From Sesamum alatum (Eukaryota > Streptophyta > Magnoliopsida > Lamiales > Pedaliaceae), in the NCBI GenBank assembly GCA_034509735.1, contig JACGWO010000002.1:22181636-22245635 (forward strand): a DNA stretch of 64,000 nt, read 5' to 3'. The notes below the pieces were generated by a model. That model had not been told where the DNA came from. It worked only from the letters and a program-made list of their open reading frames with translations, and searched no databases. Below are positions 10,465 to 20,868 of the stretch, in pieces (position 1 is the first letter of the stretch; every line of letters starts with the position of its first letter). Made by a program: the position numbers and the translations under genes.

Positions 10465-12524
10465 GTGTTTTTATTGCTTTTGATTCGTGTGTATTTTCTG
10501 AATATTGGTATTTTTCTGTTTTTCTTGGGAAACGGGGTGGAAAAATTGAACGAAAAACGAGAAACGACGCAGCCGGCCAGCCGGGAGGGCAGACACGCGC
10601 AAGCAAGGGAAGCCTGCGCGCGCCCGCCCAGGCAGTCGCACAGGGGCAGCGCGCAGCCAGGGAGGCTGCGCAGAGGTGCGCGCAAGGCTACGCGCCTGAG
10701 AGTGCGCGCGCGGACGGACTCTGGGCAGCACCGCCAGGCGCGCGAGCACGCAAACGGAGGAGTCTAAGCGCGCGCCCGGCAGGCGTGCCCAGTGCACGTC
10801 TGTGCGTGCACTGCGCATGGCGCGGCCGGCAGCCAGCAGGCCAGCGCGCGCGAGTCAAGGGAGCCTGCGCGCACGACGGCCTGCCGGAATGCCCGGGCGG
10901 CGCAGCGTGTTGCCGGCCAGGCGCGCGCGCACGCAGGGGGCGGCAGGCTGAGCCTGCTGCCTTGTGCGCGCCTGCCGGCAGCAGCGGCGGCTGCTGCTAG
11001 GGTTTCAAAACCCTATTAGTGTTTTCTTTTATTTTTTAATTTTTTTCAGTTTTAATTTTGAATTAATTCTGAAAAAATCGTTTTGTGGGTTCAATTATGC
11101 CTAATTTTCTAAAGACATTATTTTAGGAGAAAATAAATTGGATTTGGAATCCCGGGGTTATTTTACTTAAAATAATGAGGAAAAGTTTTCCTAAAACGAG
11201 AAAATCTTGTTACCAATATTTATGTTTTATTTTTCACACGTTACGCACATATTCATTTATTATTTTGAATATTTATGATTGGGAATCATGTGTTGTCGGT
11301 ATATTGTAGTTGTATCATGGGATCATGTGATTATGTGTGTTAGATGGAAATGTATGATCACGAGCCCTAGACCGAATTTATGGTTTATTTTCTGTTGGGC
11401 CTGTGTGCCGCTTTTATTGCTTTCTCCTTCTCTCTTTCTAGTTGCCTTGGAATAATAAGGCATTCTACCTCCCTCCTTATATACTCCCCCCGGGTTTTCG
11501 TTGGGGTTTCTTTTTTTTATATGTAATTAGAGTAGAATAGGAGTGAGGTTTCTAATTTTGTAATTGGTGGAGAAAGAAGGAAGGACCACATGGAGAACCC
11601 AGACGGGAGGTCCCTTGGAGTTTTCCATGAAGTGAAGAAAGAGAAAAGAGACCAAGGCCCATCAGCATGATGATTGGGTTACTATTAATGTAATAGTATA
11701 GGACCAACCTCAGATTGACCATAGATCCACTGCGGGCTCAGTGGGTCGAATAGGATTCGGGCTCGTGATCATCCAACAGGGGCGTGCTAGGCTTTAATTT
11801 TGCATGTGGTTATGATGATGGATGAATGGATTATTTATTTATCATATAACTGCTATGAATGGTTTATTTACGCATTATGGTTGTATGTGTGAATGTATAT
11901 TTATGAGATCTCGGTCATTTACTACTCTCACATTGGTTGGACCAATGTCAAAATATTAGACCCTAGACAAAGTGGATTTGAACTCTAGGAGTTTGTCCAT
12001 GCCTTCCAATCCATGGCATAGTGAGGAAGCTGCTTTGGGTCAATAGCGTGGTCTCACGAGTCGTGGCACGTTATTATACTTAAAGGAAGCTGCACTATGT
12101 CATGATTAAAAAATGGGCTGCTGTTACCTGTCTCACGAGTCGTGGGGTTACCAGTGGGCCTGTGGCTCGGTCGATTGGGTTGGGTCTAACGCCCAATTAA
12201 CATGATTCGCTTGGAGCCCTCGGGATCATGTGAAAGGGTGAGGCAATAATCTTGGGAATCTCGTGGAACGAGAATGGTATGGAATACCTCCCACAGGATC
12301 TTTTCCATGCGAATCGTAAAAGCGGGGTATGGGAAAAATCGTTGTGGATCCCAAGCCCACTAGGAAAGGATTTCCCGAAAATCACGTTTGAGAGTACCGT
12401 ATTTTTGTATAAATAGTGGGAGGATTAAATGACTAAAGTCCATGCATTTAATTATTTTATCAAACCACCGTCTTTTATTTTCTGCTGATCGCGCGCCGTT
12501 TTCTAAAATGTCGATTTTAAAAAA
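10465..12524 (+). other. Untranslated leader of B1
   Basis: The leader holds a 440-bp GC-rich island (about 10560-11000) full of alternating GCGC, followed by AT-rich sequence. Shared structures: a perfect 14-bp long-range stem (11354-11367 with 11759-11772); hairpin ACTATTA-ATG-TAATAGT (11681-11697); hairpin GATCCACTG/CAGTGGGTC (11724-11747); paired TCTCACGAGTCGTGG (12052-12066, 12131-12145); 7-bp stem ACATGAT/ATCATGT (12200-12206 with 12225-12231); hairpins at 12259-12273 and 12276-12288. Arginine-rich open frames across the GC island are composition artefacts. Confidence 0.8.
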
Positions 12525-15500
12525 ATGTCTAAGAACTCACTTTCCACCATTCTTGAGACAAATAAATTCAATGGAACAAATTACAACGACTGGTTGCGCA
12601 ATCTCAGGATAGTCCTAGATTACGAGAACCAAGGCTACGTCATGGACGAGCCTTTCCCTAGGACCTTGCCGGAAGGATCCACGCCAGAAAAACGTGAGAC
12701 GTTCGAGACTTGACATAAGGATAACCGGAAGGTCCATAGCATCATACTTGCTTCGATGACCAATGAGATTCAGAAGCAATATGAAAGGCTAGACGATGTC
12801 CCTTCCATTATGGCTCGCCTTAAGGATTGCTATGCAGTCCCGGACCGGCATACTAGGTATGTCGCGACCAAGGCGTTCTTTGGAACGAAAATGACAGAAG
12901 GATCCTCTGTACAAGAGCACGGGGTTAAAATGCTTACCCTGGTGGAAAAGCTCGAGGAGCTAAAGGCAGGTCTCGATAATGAAACGTACATAGATGTGAT
13001 CCTTCAGTCACTCCCACCCTCCTTTGACCAATTTATCGTCAACTACAACATGAACGCACTTGAGAAGGGCATTCATGAGTTGATCAATATGTTAGTGCAA
13101 TACGAGGCAACGACTAAGAAGTCCACGCCTTCAGTATTGTTTGGAGGTGCTTCAACTTCAAATACGAAAGGCAAGGGTGCCGGACGTTGGAAGAAGAAGA
13201 AAGGGAAGGGAAAGGCCGTCAAAGCAGCTACGAACACTAAGAGTGTTCCCATTGCCAAAGAGGGGAAAGGCAAAGGAAAGGGAAAGGTTGTCTCCAAGCA
13301 ACAGTCGAAGGCATATGACATATGTATCAACTGCCGTGAGAAAGGGCATTGGAAGAGAGAGTGCCCCAAACTCTTCTCGAACCAAGGTATTTATGTGATT
13401 GAGGTTAATATGGTCACTAATTCTGCCTCTTGGGTATTAGATACCGGCTGTGGAGCTCACATTTGCAATGACTTGCAGGTGTTGAAAAGAAGCAGAAAAC
13501 TGGGTAGCGAGGACATGATCCTGAAGTTAGGAATGGCAAGGCCATCTCGGCAGAAGCAGTAGGATCTGCCACTCTAGTGATTAGTGATAGTATTAGCATA
13601 CATTTAGAGCAAGTTTATTTTGTACCTAGTATGATTAAAAACATCATTTTCATTCTATTGTTGGACAATAGTGGTTATGAGTTTAGAATCAATAAAAATT
13701 GCTTTTATTTGATGAGGTGTGGAATTGCTCATCCACTTGGTACATTGCATAACAGACTTTATATCTTGCAACAAACGAATATCGTCCTCAATGCACAACA
13801 CAAACGGAAATTAGATAATAACGGGAACGCACGACTGTGGCACGCTAGGCTTGGTCACATATCCCAAGATAGGATGAAAAGGTTGGTAGACTCAAAGAAC
13901 CTAGAGGTTGGGGACTTGAGCGATCTACCAACTTGTGAATCCTGCCTAAGAGGGAAAATGACCAAGAAGCCCTTTGTAGGACAAAGCAGGCTTGCCACAG
14001 GTCTGTTGGACTTGGTCCATACAGACGTATGTGGGCTACTAAGGACGCAGGCCCGAGGTAGGGTTTTCTTACTTCATAACCTTTACCGATGATCATTCAC
14101 GGTATGGTTATGTTTACCTGATGAGGTACAAGTCTGAAGCTCTTGAGAGGTTTAAAGAATTCAGACTTGAAGTGGAGAACCAAACCAACTGCAAAATTAA
14201 AGTCCTACGGTCAGACCGAGGCGGTGAATACCTTAGTACGGAGTTCCTAGACTATCTAAAAGAACATGGTATAATATCAGAATGGACACCTCCAGGAACA
14301 CCACAGTTAAATGGTGTCTCTGAAAGGAGGAATCGAACTCTGTTGGACATGGTTCGGTCCATGATGAGTTTCACCAAACTGCCCTTATCCTTTTGGGGCT
14401 ATGCACTAGAAACGACGGCCAAGTTGTTGAATTTGGCGCCTACTAGTACATTAACCCAAACGCCATATGAAATATGGCACGGCAAGCCTGCATCCTACAA
14501 CTACTTGAAAGTGTGGGGTAGCCCCGCATACGTCAGGAGGTTAGTGGGAGATAAGTTAGAATCCAGGTCTAGCTTATGCAGGTTCATTGGATACCCTAAA
14601 GAAATTGCGGGTTATTACTTTTATGACCCCTTGGAACAAAAGGTCTTTGTTTCAAGAAACGCATTATTCTTGGAGCAAGGCTTCCCGGAGGATATCCAAC
14701 CTGATGAGCTGATCCTTGAGGAATCAAGTGATGGAATCCAGCCATCAGAGGTCGCCGCGGAACCCTCACTTAGAGGATTCAGGATAGACAGCCGAAGGGC
14801 TGACCAACCTCGAGAGGTCCAACATGCTAGGCATGAAGGACAGCCTCAGGAACAGCCAGCCCCGGTTCCTGAACCACCGGCTCCGATACAGTCAGCGCCC
14901 ACAGTCACCACTGACGTTCCCGTTCTCCGTAGGTCCACTAGAGAGTCCAAGACCTCCAGTGAGATATGGCTTTCTAGGTACGACCGATCTTTTGGATAAC
15001 GATCCTAAGACTTATGGAGAAGCGATGTCAGACATCGACTCCAGGAAATGGCTTGAGGCCATGAAAGCCGAAATGGACTCCATGAGCGAGAACCAAGTTT
15101 GGAGTCTTGTAGATCCACCGAAAGGTGTTAAGCCAGTGGGCTGTAAGTGGGTCTACAAGCGCAAACTTGGCGTTGATAGAGAAGTCACAACTTTTAAGGC
15201 TAGGCTTGTAGCTAAGGGATACACTCAACGACCCGGGGTTGATTTTGAGGATACCTACTCGCCAGTAGCCATGGCTAACTCCATTCGGATCCTGCTCGCC
15301 TTCCTCAACGGTTTCATTGAAGAAGAGATCTATATGGATCAGCCGGAGGGTTTCACGGTCACTGGAGAAGAACAAAAAGTCTGTCGTCTCCAGAAGTCCA
15401 TCTATGGCCTCAAACAAGCCTCCCGAAGTTGGAACATTCGCTTTGACGAAGTAATACGGGGGTATGACTTCATCAAAAACGAATCCGACCCTTGTGTATA

Positions 15501-16527
15501 CAAGAAGGTCAGTGGGAGCTCAATTGTGTTCCTAGTGCTTTATGTGGATGATATTCTGCTCATTGGTAATGACGTTAGAATGTTAGGAAACACAAAAGCA
15601 TGGTTGTCAACCCAGTTTTCCATGAAGGACTTGGGTGAAGCCTCCTACATCCTAGGCATCCAGATTGTCAGGGACAGATCTAAAAGGGTGTTAGGACTCA
15701 CCCAAAACTCGTATATGGAGAAAGTCCTAAAGAGATATCGAATGGACAACTCCAAACAATGATTCCTTCCCATGAGGCATGGGATCAAGTTGTCCAAGAA
15801 ACAGTCCCCACAGACTGATGAGGAACTTGAAAGGATGAAAGTCATCCCCTATGCTTCTGCCGTAGGTAGCATCCAATATGCGGTACACTGCACTAGGCCT
15901 GATATTGCATACGCTTTGAGCGTAACAAGCAGATATCAGTCCTGCGCATGAGAGGCACACTGGAATGCTGTTAAGGGCATCCTTAAGTACCTAAGGAGGA
16001 CTAAGGAAATGTTCCTAGTCTATGGCAATGGAGAATTAATTCTGGAAGGCTTTAGCGACGCTAGCTTCCAGTCTGATGACGATGATGCCAAGTCTCAATC
16101 GGGGTACGTATTCAAACTCAATAGAGGAGTAGTAGCTTGGAAAAGTTCCAAGCAAGCAACCATTACTGACTCCACCACAGAGGCTGAATACAAAGCAACT
16201 TCAGAAGCTGCTAAGGAAGCGGTTTGGATGAGAAACTGCATCCAAGAGTTGCGTGTGGTGCCTAGCATCGCCGAGCCTGTTGTCATCTTCTGTGATAACA
16301 ACGGAGCAATAACGCAAGCAAAGGAACCGAGATCTCATCACCGTTCCAAACACATTCTTAGACGCTACCATCTTCTTAGAGAAATGGTAGGAAGAGGTGA
16401 CGTCCGGATGGACCGATTCAACTCAGCAGACAACACAGCAGATCCGCTGACAAAGCTTATGTCGCAGAGCGCTCATACGCAACATCTTGAGAAGATGGGG
16501 ATTAGACATATGGGCGATTGGCTTTAA
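12525..16527 (+). pseudogene. gag-pol polyprotein of B1, disrupted
   Basis: Start ATG 12525 (MSKNSLSTILETNKFN); end TAA 16525-16527 (HMGDWL). Domains in order: gag with NYNDWLRNLRIVL and knuckle CINCREKGHWKREC; protease VLDTGCGAH; integrase WHARLGH...CESC, HTDVCGLL, SDRGGEY, NGVSERRNR; RT with YVDD; RNase H with GFSDASF and TEAEY. Lesions: TGA at 12711 (a gag Trp codon), 15760 and 15948; frameshifts near 13530, 14060 and 14945; and an in-frame deletion of about 51 bp at 15300 that removes the RT stretch IAAWYDYEIWQMDVKTA, including a catalytic Asp. The lesions are not shared with B2, so decay came after insertion. Confidence 0.93.
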
Positions 16528-16543
16528 AGGTCAAGTGGGAGAT
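16528..16543 (+). other. Polypurine tract of B1
   Basis: AGGTCAAGTGGGAGAT lies directly before the TGTTAG LTR start and just after the pol stop. It is the presumed plus-strand primer, and the same motif precedes the 3' LTRs of B', B2 and C2. Confidence 0.88.
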
Positions 16544-18544
16544 TGTTAGAATAGGTGACCATGTAAGCCAATTTTGGCAGGAATATGTAAACCTATGTCT
16601 AGACAATTTCTGGTGTTTGATAAAAACATTTATGAATAAAGAAGTGAAAATTCATATGGCAATACTTTGTTTACGTTCACTTATATCTGCATTTACATTT
16701 CTGTTCACTATGCAAACAAAGCCCACGGACTGAAAATCGATTTCGGGGACTGGGACTACGCTTGGAGGTAGGTCCATGAAATCAGTCTTACCGAATCAAT
16801 CTGGAAATCTCCAAGTCAAGGAATCCCGAAAATGGGTACCGGGATTCCCTTTGAGACTTGCACTAAGCATCTGCTGTCGTATTTCATCGACGGGTGACGA
16901 AGGTCGTCTAAGCAGTGTTAGTGGGTCAGCATGCTAGGAAGCAGCTGACTGAGGTGACTCGTGGGAACCGTCTTACGGAGGACCTTGAGTATGGTCAGCA
17001 AGGTATGACGTGTATTCCCGGTTCCAACGGTACAGGCCAAGTCCTTTGACTTGAGGAACTGCTGAGTTTACCTGTGCACCAGGTCTGTATCTTAGATATG
17101 GTGAGAGATTGCCAAAATACTCTTGAGTAGTCATAAGCCATGTTTAGTGCAGCTCGAGTATACAGAGTGACAGTAGTTTCCAAGAAAGAATCTGTCTCCT
17201 GTCGAAAGGTATTTGACAGTTGAGTCTCATGTATGCTCTGTGTCTTGTCCCTGAAATCTGTGGCCACAGTAACTGAACAGAAGGGAAAGGTTTCCCTTGC
17301 GGCGTTTAGTAAGGACAGACCGACACTTAGGTCCAAAATGGGTACCTGCTTTTTCCGTGCCCTAGACTCTAAGTGATGAGACCGAAGACAGAAGGACAAG
17401 TGTACTGTTAGAGCCTAAATGTTCATCCCCAATTATTTCACCTACTCTCTAGTGCCATGGACCGTTGCTAGACGGCCGCCCATGGTAACGGGCGGATTCT
17501 AGGAATCCGACCAAGTCTAGCTGAAAGGTGAACCTAAAGAGTCACACACTATCCACACACACTTAGTATTTAATTTGGAATTAAATATTGGAGTAAAGGA
17601 ATGATTAAATTAGATTTAATCGGGTCCTATATTTTCTTGGAGAAATTAATTCCTTCTATTTGATAAAGGGAATTAAATTAATAAATAAGATTTACTAAAG
17701 CGTTGATTTAATGGGCTTAGAATAAATATTAATATTTATTTATTATATTTATTTTTTAGCCTTTTGGAATATTTAATGGGATTTAAATATTCCATTAAAT
17801 TAAAATCAACGGTTGAGATGAAAAAGGGAGATGGAAGGCTAGGATTTGTTTGACTAGGTCAAATACTAGTTTGACTAGGAGTTTGACTAGGCCAAAATCC
17901 TAGACAAATTAGAGTTCTTAGAGTAGGAGTTTAAAGAGGATTAAACTCCTCCTCTATAAATACCTCTAGCTTCCAACTTTTTGAAGGATGATGAAATTTC
18001 AACACACACACAACACACACATAATTTCGGCCTCTCTCCCCTCTCTCTCGCCCGCCCTCTCTCTCTCCACTCTCCAAGAAAAATATTTTCTAGTTCTTTT
18101 GTTCTTGGAACATTAGAACTTAGATGAATGAATACCGTTAATTGATAACGTGTTGTTGATTCATCCACTCCAAAATATACACTTGTTCGTTGCTAGCACG
18201 ACGTGCAAGATACGTGGGTGGATCGTGTGTCACGATTTGGAGGGTCTCAAGAACGAGATCTCGGAGCAAAACGGGGAACAACGCGTGTAGCCGTTGAAGA
18301 CGAAAACGACAACGGGTAGGTCTCATTTTAGTTTTCGTCTCTCTTTATTTTCAACTCTATGGCCTCCATGATTTCTTTACATGTTGTTTAATCATGAGAT
18401 ACACCGAACACCCGGGAATCTCAAGGGTACACCCCTTGAGCGTGTTCTTTTATTATTAAAAGCATGCTTTAATTTTTTTATATTTATTTTATATCGCGCT
18501 TCCGCATTCGCGCAATTCCCGGGACGATCCACCGATTTCTTTCA
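16544..18544 (+). repeat. 3' LTR of B1 (family B, 2001 bp)
   Basis: The LTR starts TGTTAGAATAGGTGACCATG and ends CCACCGATTTCTTTCA. It holds the shared U3 block at 17455-17491, a paired-arm AT-rich zone (17560-17850) with TTTGACTAGG direct repeats, TATAAATA at 17955-17962, then an ACACACA and CTCTCT run typical of a start region. The TATA box about 590 bp before the LTR end gives a plausible transcription start and an R-U5 of a few hundred bases, which is inference. Confidence 0.93.
17955..17962 (+). promoter_or_regulatory. Putative TATA box in family B LTR
   Basis: TATAAATA is followed about 45 bp later by ACACACACA and CT-rich sequence. The same arrangement is kept in the B1 5' LTR remnant and, reversed, in the B and B' minus LTRs (TATA-like stretches near 24165, 45155 and 62480). 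This is motif evidence only. Confidence 0.6.
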
Positions 18545-18868
18545 CACCCGGCCGCGCGCCCGCCAGCCAGTGGCCAGCCGGCAGGGGCGGCAGCCAATTG
18601 TTGCCACTGCTGTCCCGATTTTTACATTTTTCCAATTTTTCTTTTCAGCACATAATATATAACACAAACTGAAAATAAACATGCAATTTTTAAGATCCAA
18701 TCTTAAACAAATCGCATGCATAATGTCCATCAAAATCAAACAAATGAACAATCATAATTATTCATATATTCATACACTCATACATGCTTATAAAACCGTA
18801 AAAGCAAGTAGATCATGCCAAACACATAGATCTATGCCCCTTACATCGAACCGAGCTCTGATACCACT
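18545..18868 (-). other. Family A leader fragment with PBS (antisense)
   Basis: Read on the minus strand: PBS-like TGGTATCAGAGCT (18854-18866), then the leader, ending in a GC-rich island (18545-18603) cut by the end of the B1 LTR. It is equivalent to 5630-5950 of A1. No gene. Confidence 0.8.
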
Positions 18869-20804
18869 TGAAAGGACAAGTGGATCCGTCCGGGAGCGGG
18901 AGCGGAAGCGAGAGATGAAATATGTAAATTTAAATCGCATAAATAAACACATAATCTAAAATACTAAGGGGTGTTCCCTTGGGTGCTCAACCGGGCGTTC
19001 GATGTGGGATGCACCAATAATAAAAACGGATATTGAACATAGGGCATAGAATTGAAATAAACTACGAAAGTGTATAAGCCGAAGTTACCTTTGTAGTTTT
19101 TCAAGTGTGCCGCTACTTGCGTTGTTCCTCCCCCGAATGTCCTCGAAGTTCAAACGTATGAACTCTCCAAAGGTGATCCACACCACACCGGAAGAGATCC
19201 TCGTTTTCTTTGCTAGAAGAAAATGGATCTAGAAGGACTTGGTTTAAGAAGATGTACACTATCAATTAGTGTTCTTCTTAAACTCACTTTGTTCTTCCAA
19301 ATGATCGTAGATCAAATGAAGAACACAAGTGTATGGAGAGAAAGAGAGGCCGAGAGCTAAGGGAGAGAGAGGAGTGATTTTTCTTCTTGTTTTCCTAGAA
19401 AAGATGAATAATGAATCTTATGCTTTGATGTTAGTATATACTCATGTATATACATAATTAATGTGATTATTGGAATGTGTCTAGGTTTATCGGGTTCCAC
19501 TGTAATCCAATCACAACGAACCCAAAATTAAATCCAATTTAATTTAAGGTCCACTTAAAGAATTCCCACTTATATTTTAATTCAATTAAAAGATCCAACA
19601 TCTCAACTTTCTATGTTAATCGATAAATCCCATTTATCGAATAAACGAGTGCCCGATACAATATCGGCCCGTCCATACAATGAACAATCCCTTAAGTAAT
19701 TCAATTACTTAGTCATCCTCCGAAATTGACTTCAAGTGAATTTCTCCACCTTCTCGGTGATTTATCTGTGACCCTTTATGTTCACACTCAGCTAGACTTG
19801 GGCCCGTGTCCAACAAGGGCCCGTTACCATGGGTGGCCATCTAGCAACGGTCCATGACACTAGAGACTAGGTGAATGTTGGCGTGAATATTTAGGCGCCG
19901 ATTCCGTATGGGTACGGTCCTTCCGTCTACCGTCTCCCGGTCTTAGTCTAGGGTATGGAATTGGGTGTCGGTTCCCATCCTTGAAAAGGCATCTATGCTT
20001 AATACTCGAGAGTATGCATGCCTCATCGCATCGACACATTAAATCATTTCCTGTTTGACCAACCACTGTGGCCACAGTTTGAAGCAGCATGAACGTGTCT
20101 CCGAGTGCATAGGAGATACCTCTGTCACATACTGACAGGGGACGGATCCTCTTCTTGGAACCCACCGTCCTAGCTACAATTTCTGACGGCATTGGACAAG
20201 GTTTATAATGATCATCTTACAGAATGATCACCTCTCGCCAGATCCAAGATACAACCGTCCTGTGCACATGATTGCCATGATTCCTCAAGTTTGAGAACTA
20301 CTCCCGTGCTATCGGAACCGGGGGGAAATCCAATCATACCGACTAAGCACAAGGCTTATATATGATGATCCTCGCGAGTCAGTTTTGTCGGCTCGACCGC
20401 AGTCGACCAACCCATCAAGATCGTGTAGGTGTCCCACGCTTGTCGCCGATGAAACACGACACTCATCCAATTAACACGTCTCTTGATGCAAGTCTCTATA
20501 GGACTCTTGATGCCCTGTCTCGAGGTCATCGACTTGGAACATTTCAGACCCAACTCTTAATCAGTTGATTTCATGACCACCATTCAATGCGTGGCGCAAC
20601 TGTATGAGTTGTTAATCGTGGTCTGTGGGCTTTTTTGTGATATATGTAAAACACCGTTTTAGCATATGTAAAATGAGCGCAACAAAGAGAATACCAAAGG
20701 TCATGAATACTCATTTTATTAATTACATAATATTACATTACATCAAGTTGTTAAATAGGTTACAAGATGCCAAACCTATTGGCTTTAAGGCACCTATTCT
20801 AACA
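18869..20804 (-). repeat. Family A LTR, antisense, internally deleted
   Basis: In plus coordinates it starts TGAAAGGACAAGTGGATCC and ends CCTATTCTAACA, the reverse complement of TGTTAG...TTCA. With the PBS at its low-coordinate side it was a 5' LTR. At 1936 bp it is about 300 bp shorter than other A LTRs. The gap lies near 19485-19510, where the ATTGATGGTGATTGATTG segment is missing. Its element body beyond 18545 is lost. Confidence 0.86.
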
Positions 20805-20868
20805 AGAGTGTTCTTCTTTTTCCTAGAAAAAGATGAATAATGAAACTCTTGTCGTTGATGATAGTATA
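20805..20868 (-). repeat. 64-bp scrap of family A LTR
   Basis: The CCTAGAAAAAGATGAATAATG core and flanks match the middle of the antisense A LTR (compare 19381-19440 and 42289-42350). It is wedged between the A LTR ending at 20804 and the E LTR starting at 20869, and is a remnant of an older A LTR into which others inserted. Confidence 0.65.

Larger units (their letters stand above)
10088..18544 (+). mobile_element. Copia element B1
   Basis: B1 is a sense-strand B element: 5' LTR remnant (10088-10464), leader (10465-12524), gag-pol (12525-16527), PPT (16528-16543) and complete 3' LTR (16544-18544). The 5' LTR has lost both ends, including the PBS, so neither the insertion boundary nor a target duplication can be read on the left. 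The right flank begins CACCC, inside an antisense A leader. Confidence 0.88.

Noticed and set aside
10465..11019. Overlapping Arg/Ala-rich open frames on both strands
   Set aside because: They lie in the GC island of the B1 leader, where stop codons are rare by composition. They overlap in several frames and have no recognisable domain.
12052..12145. A CRISPR-like pair of direct repeats
   Set aside because: Only two units, always at the same place in a retrotransposon leader, with a conserved spacer. Not an array.
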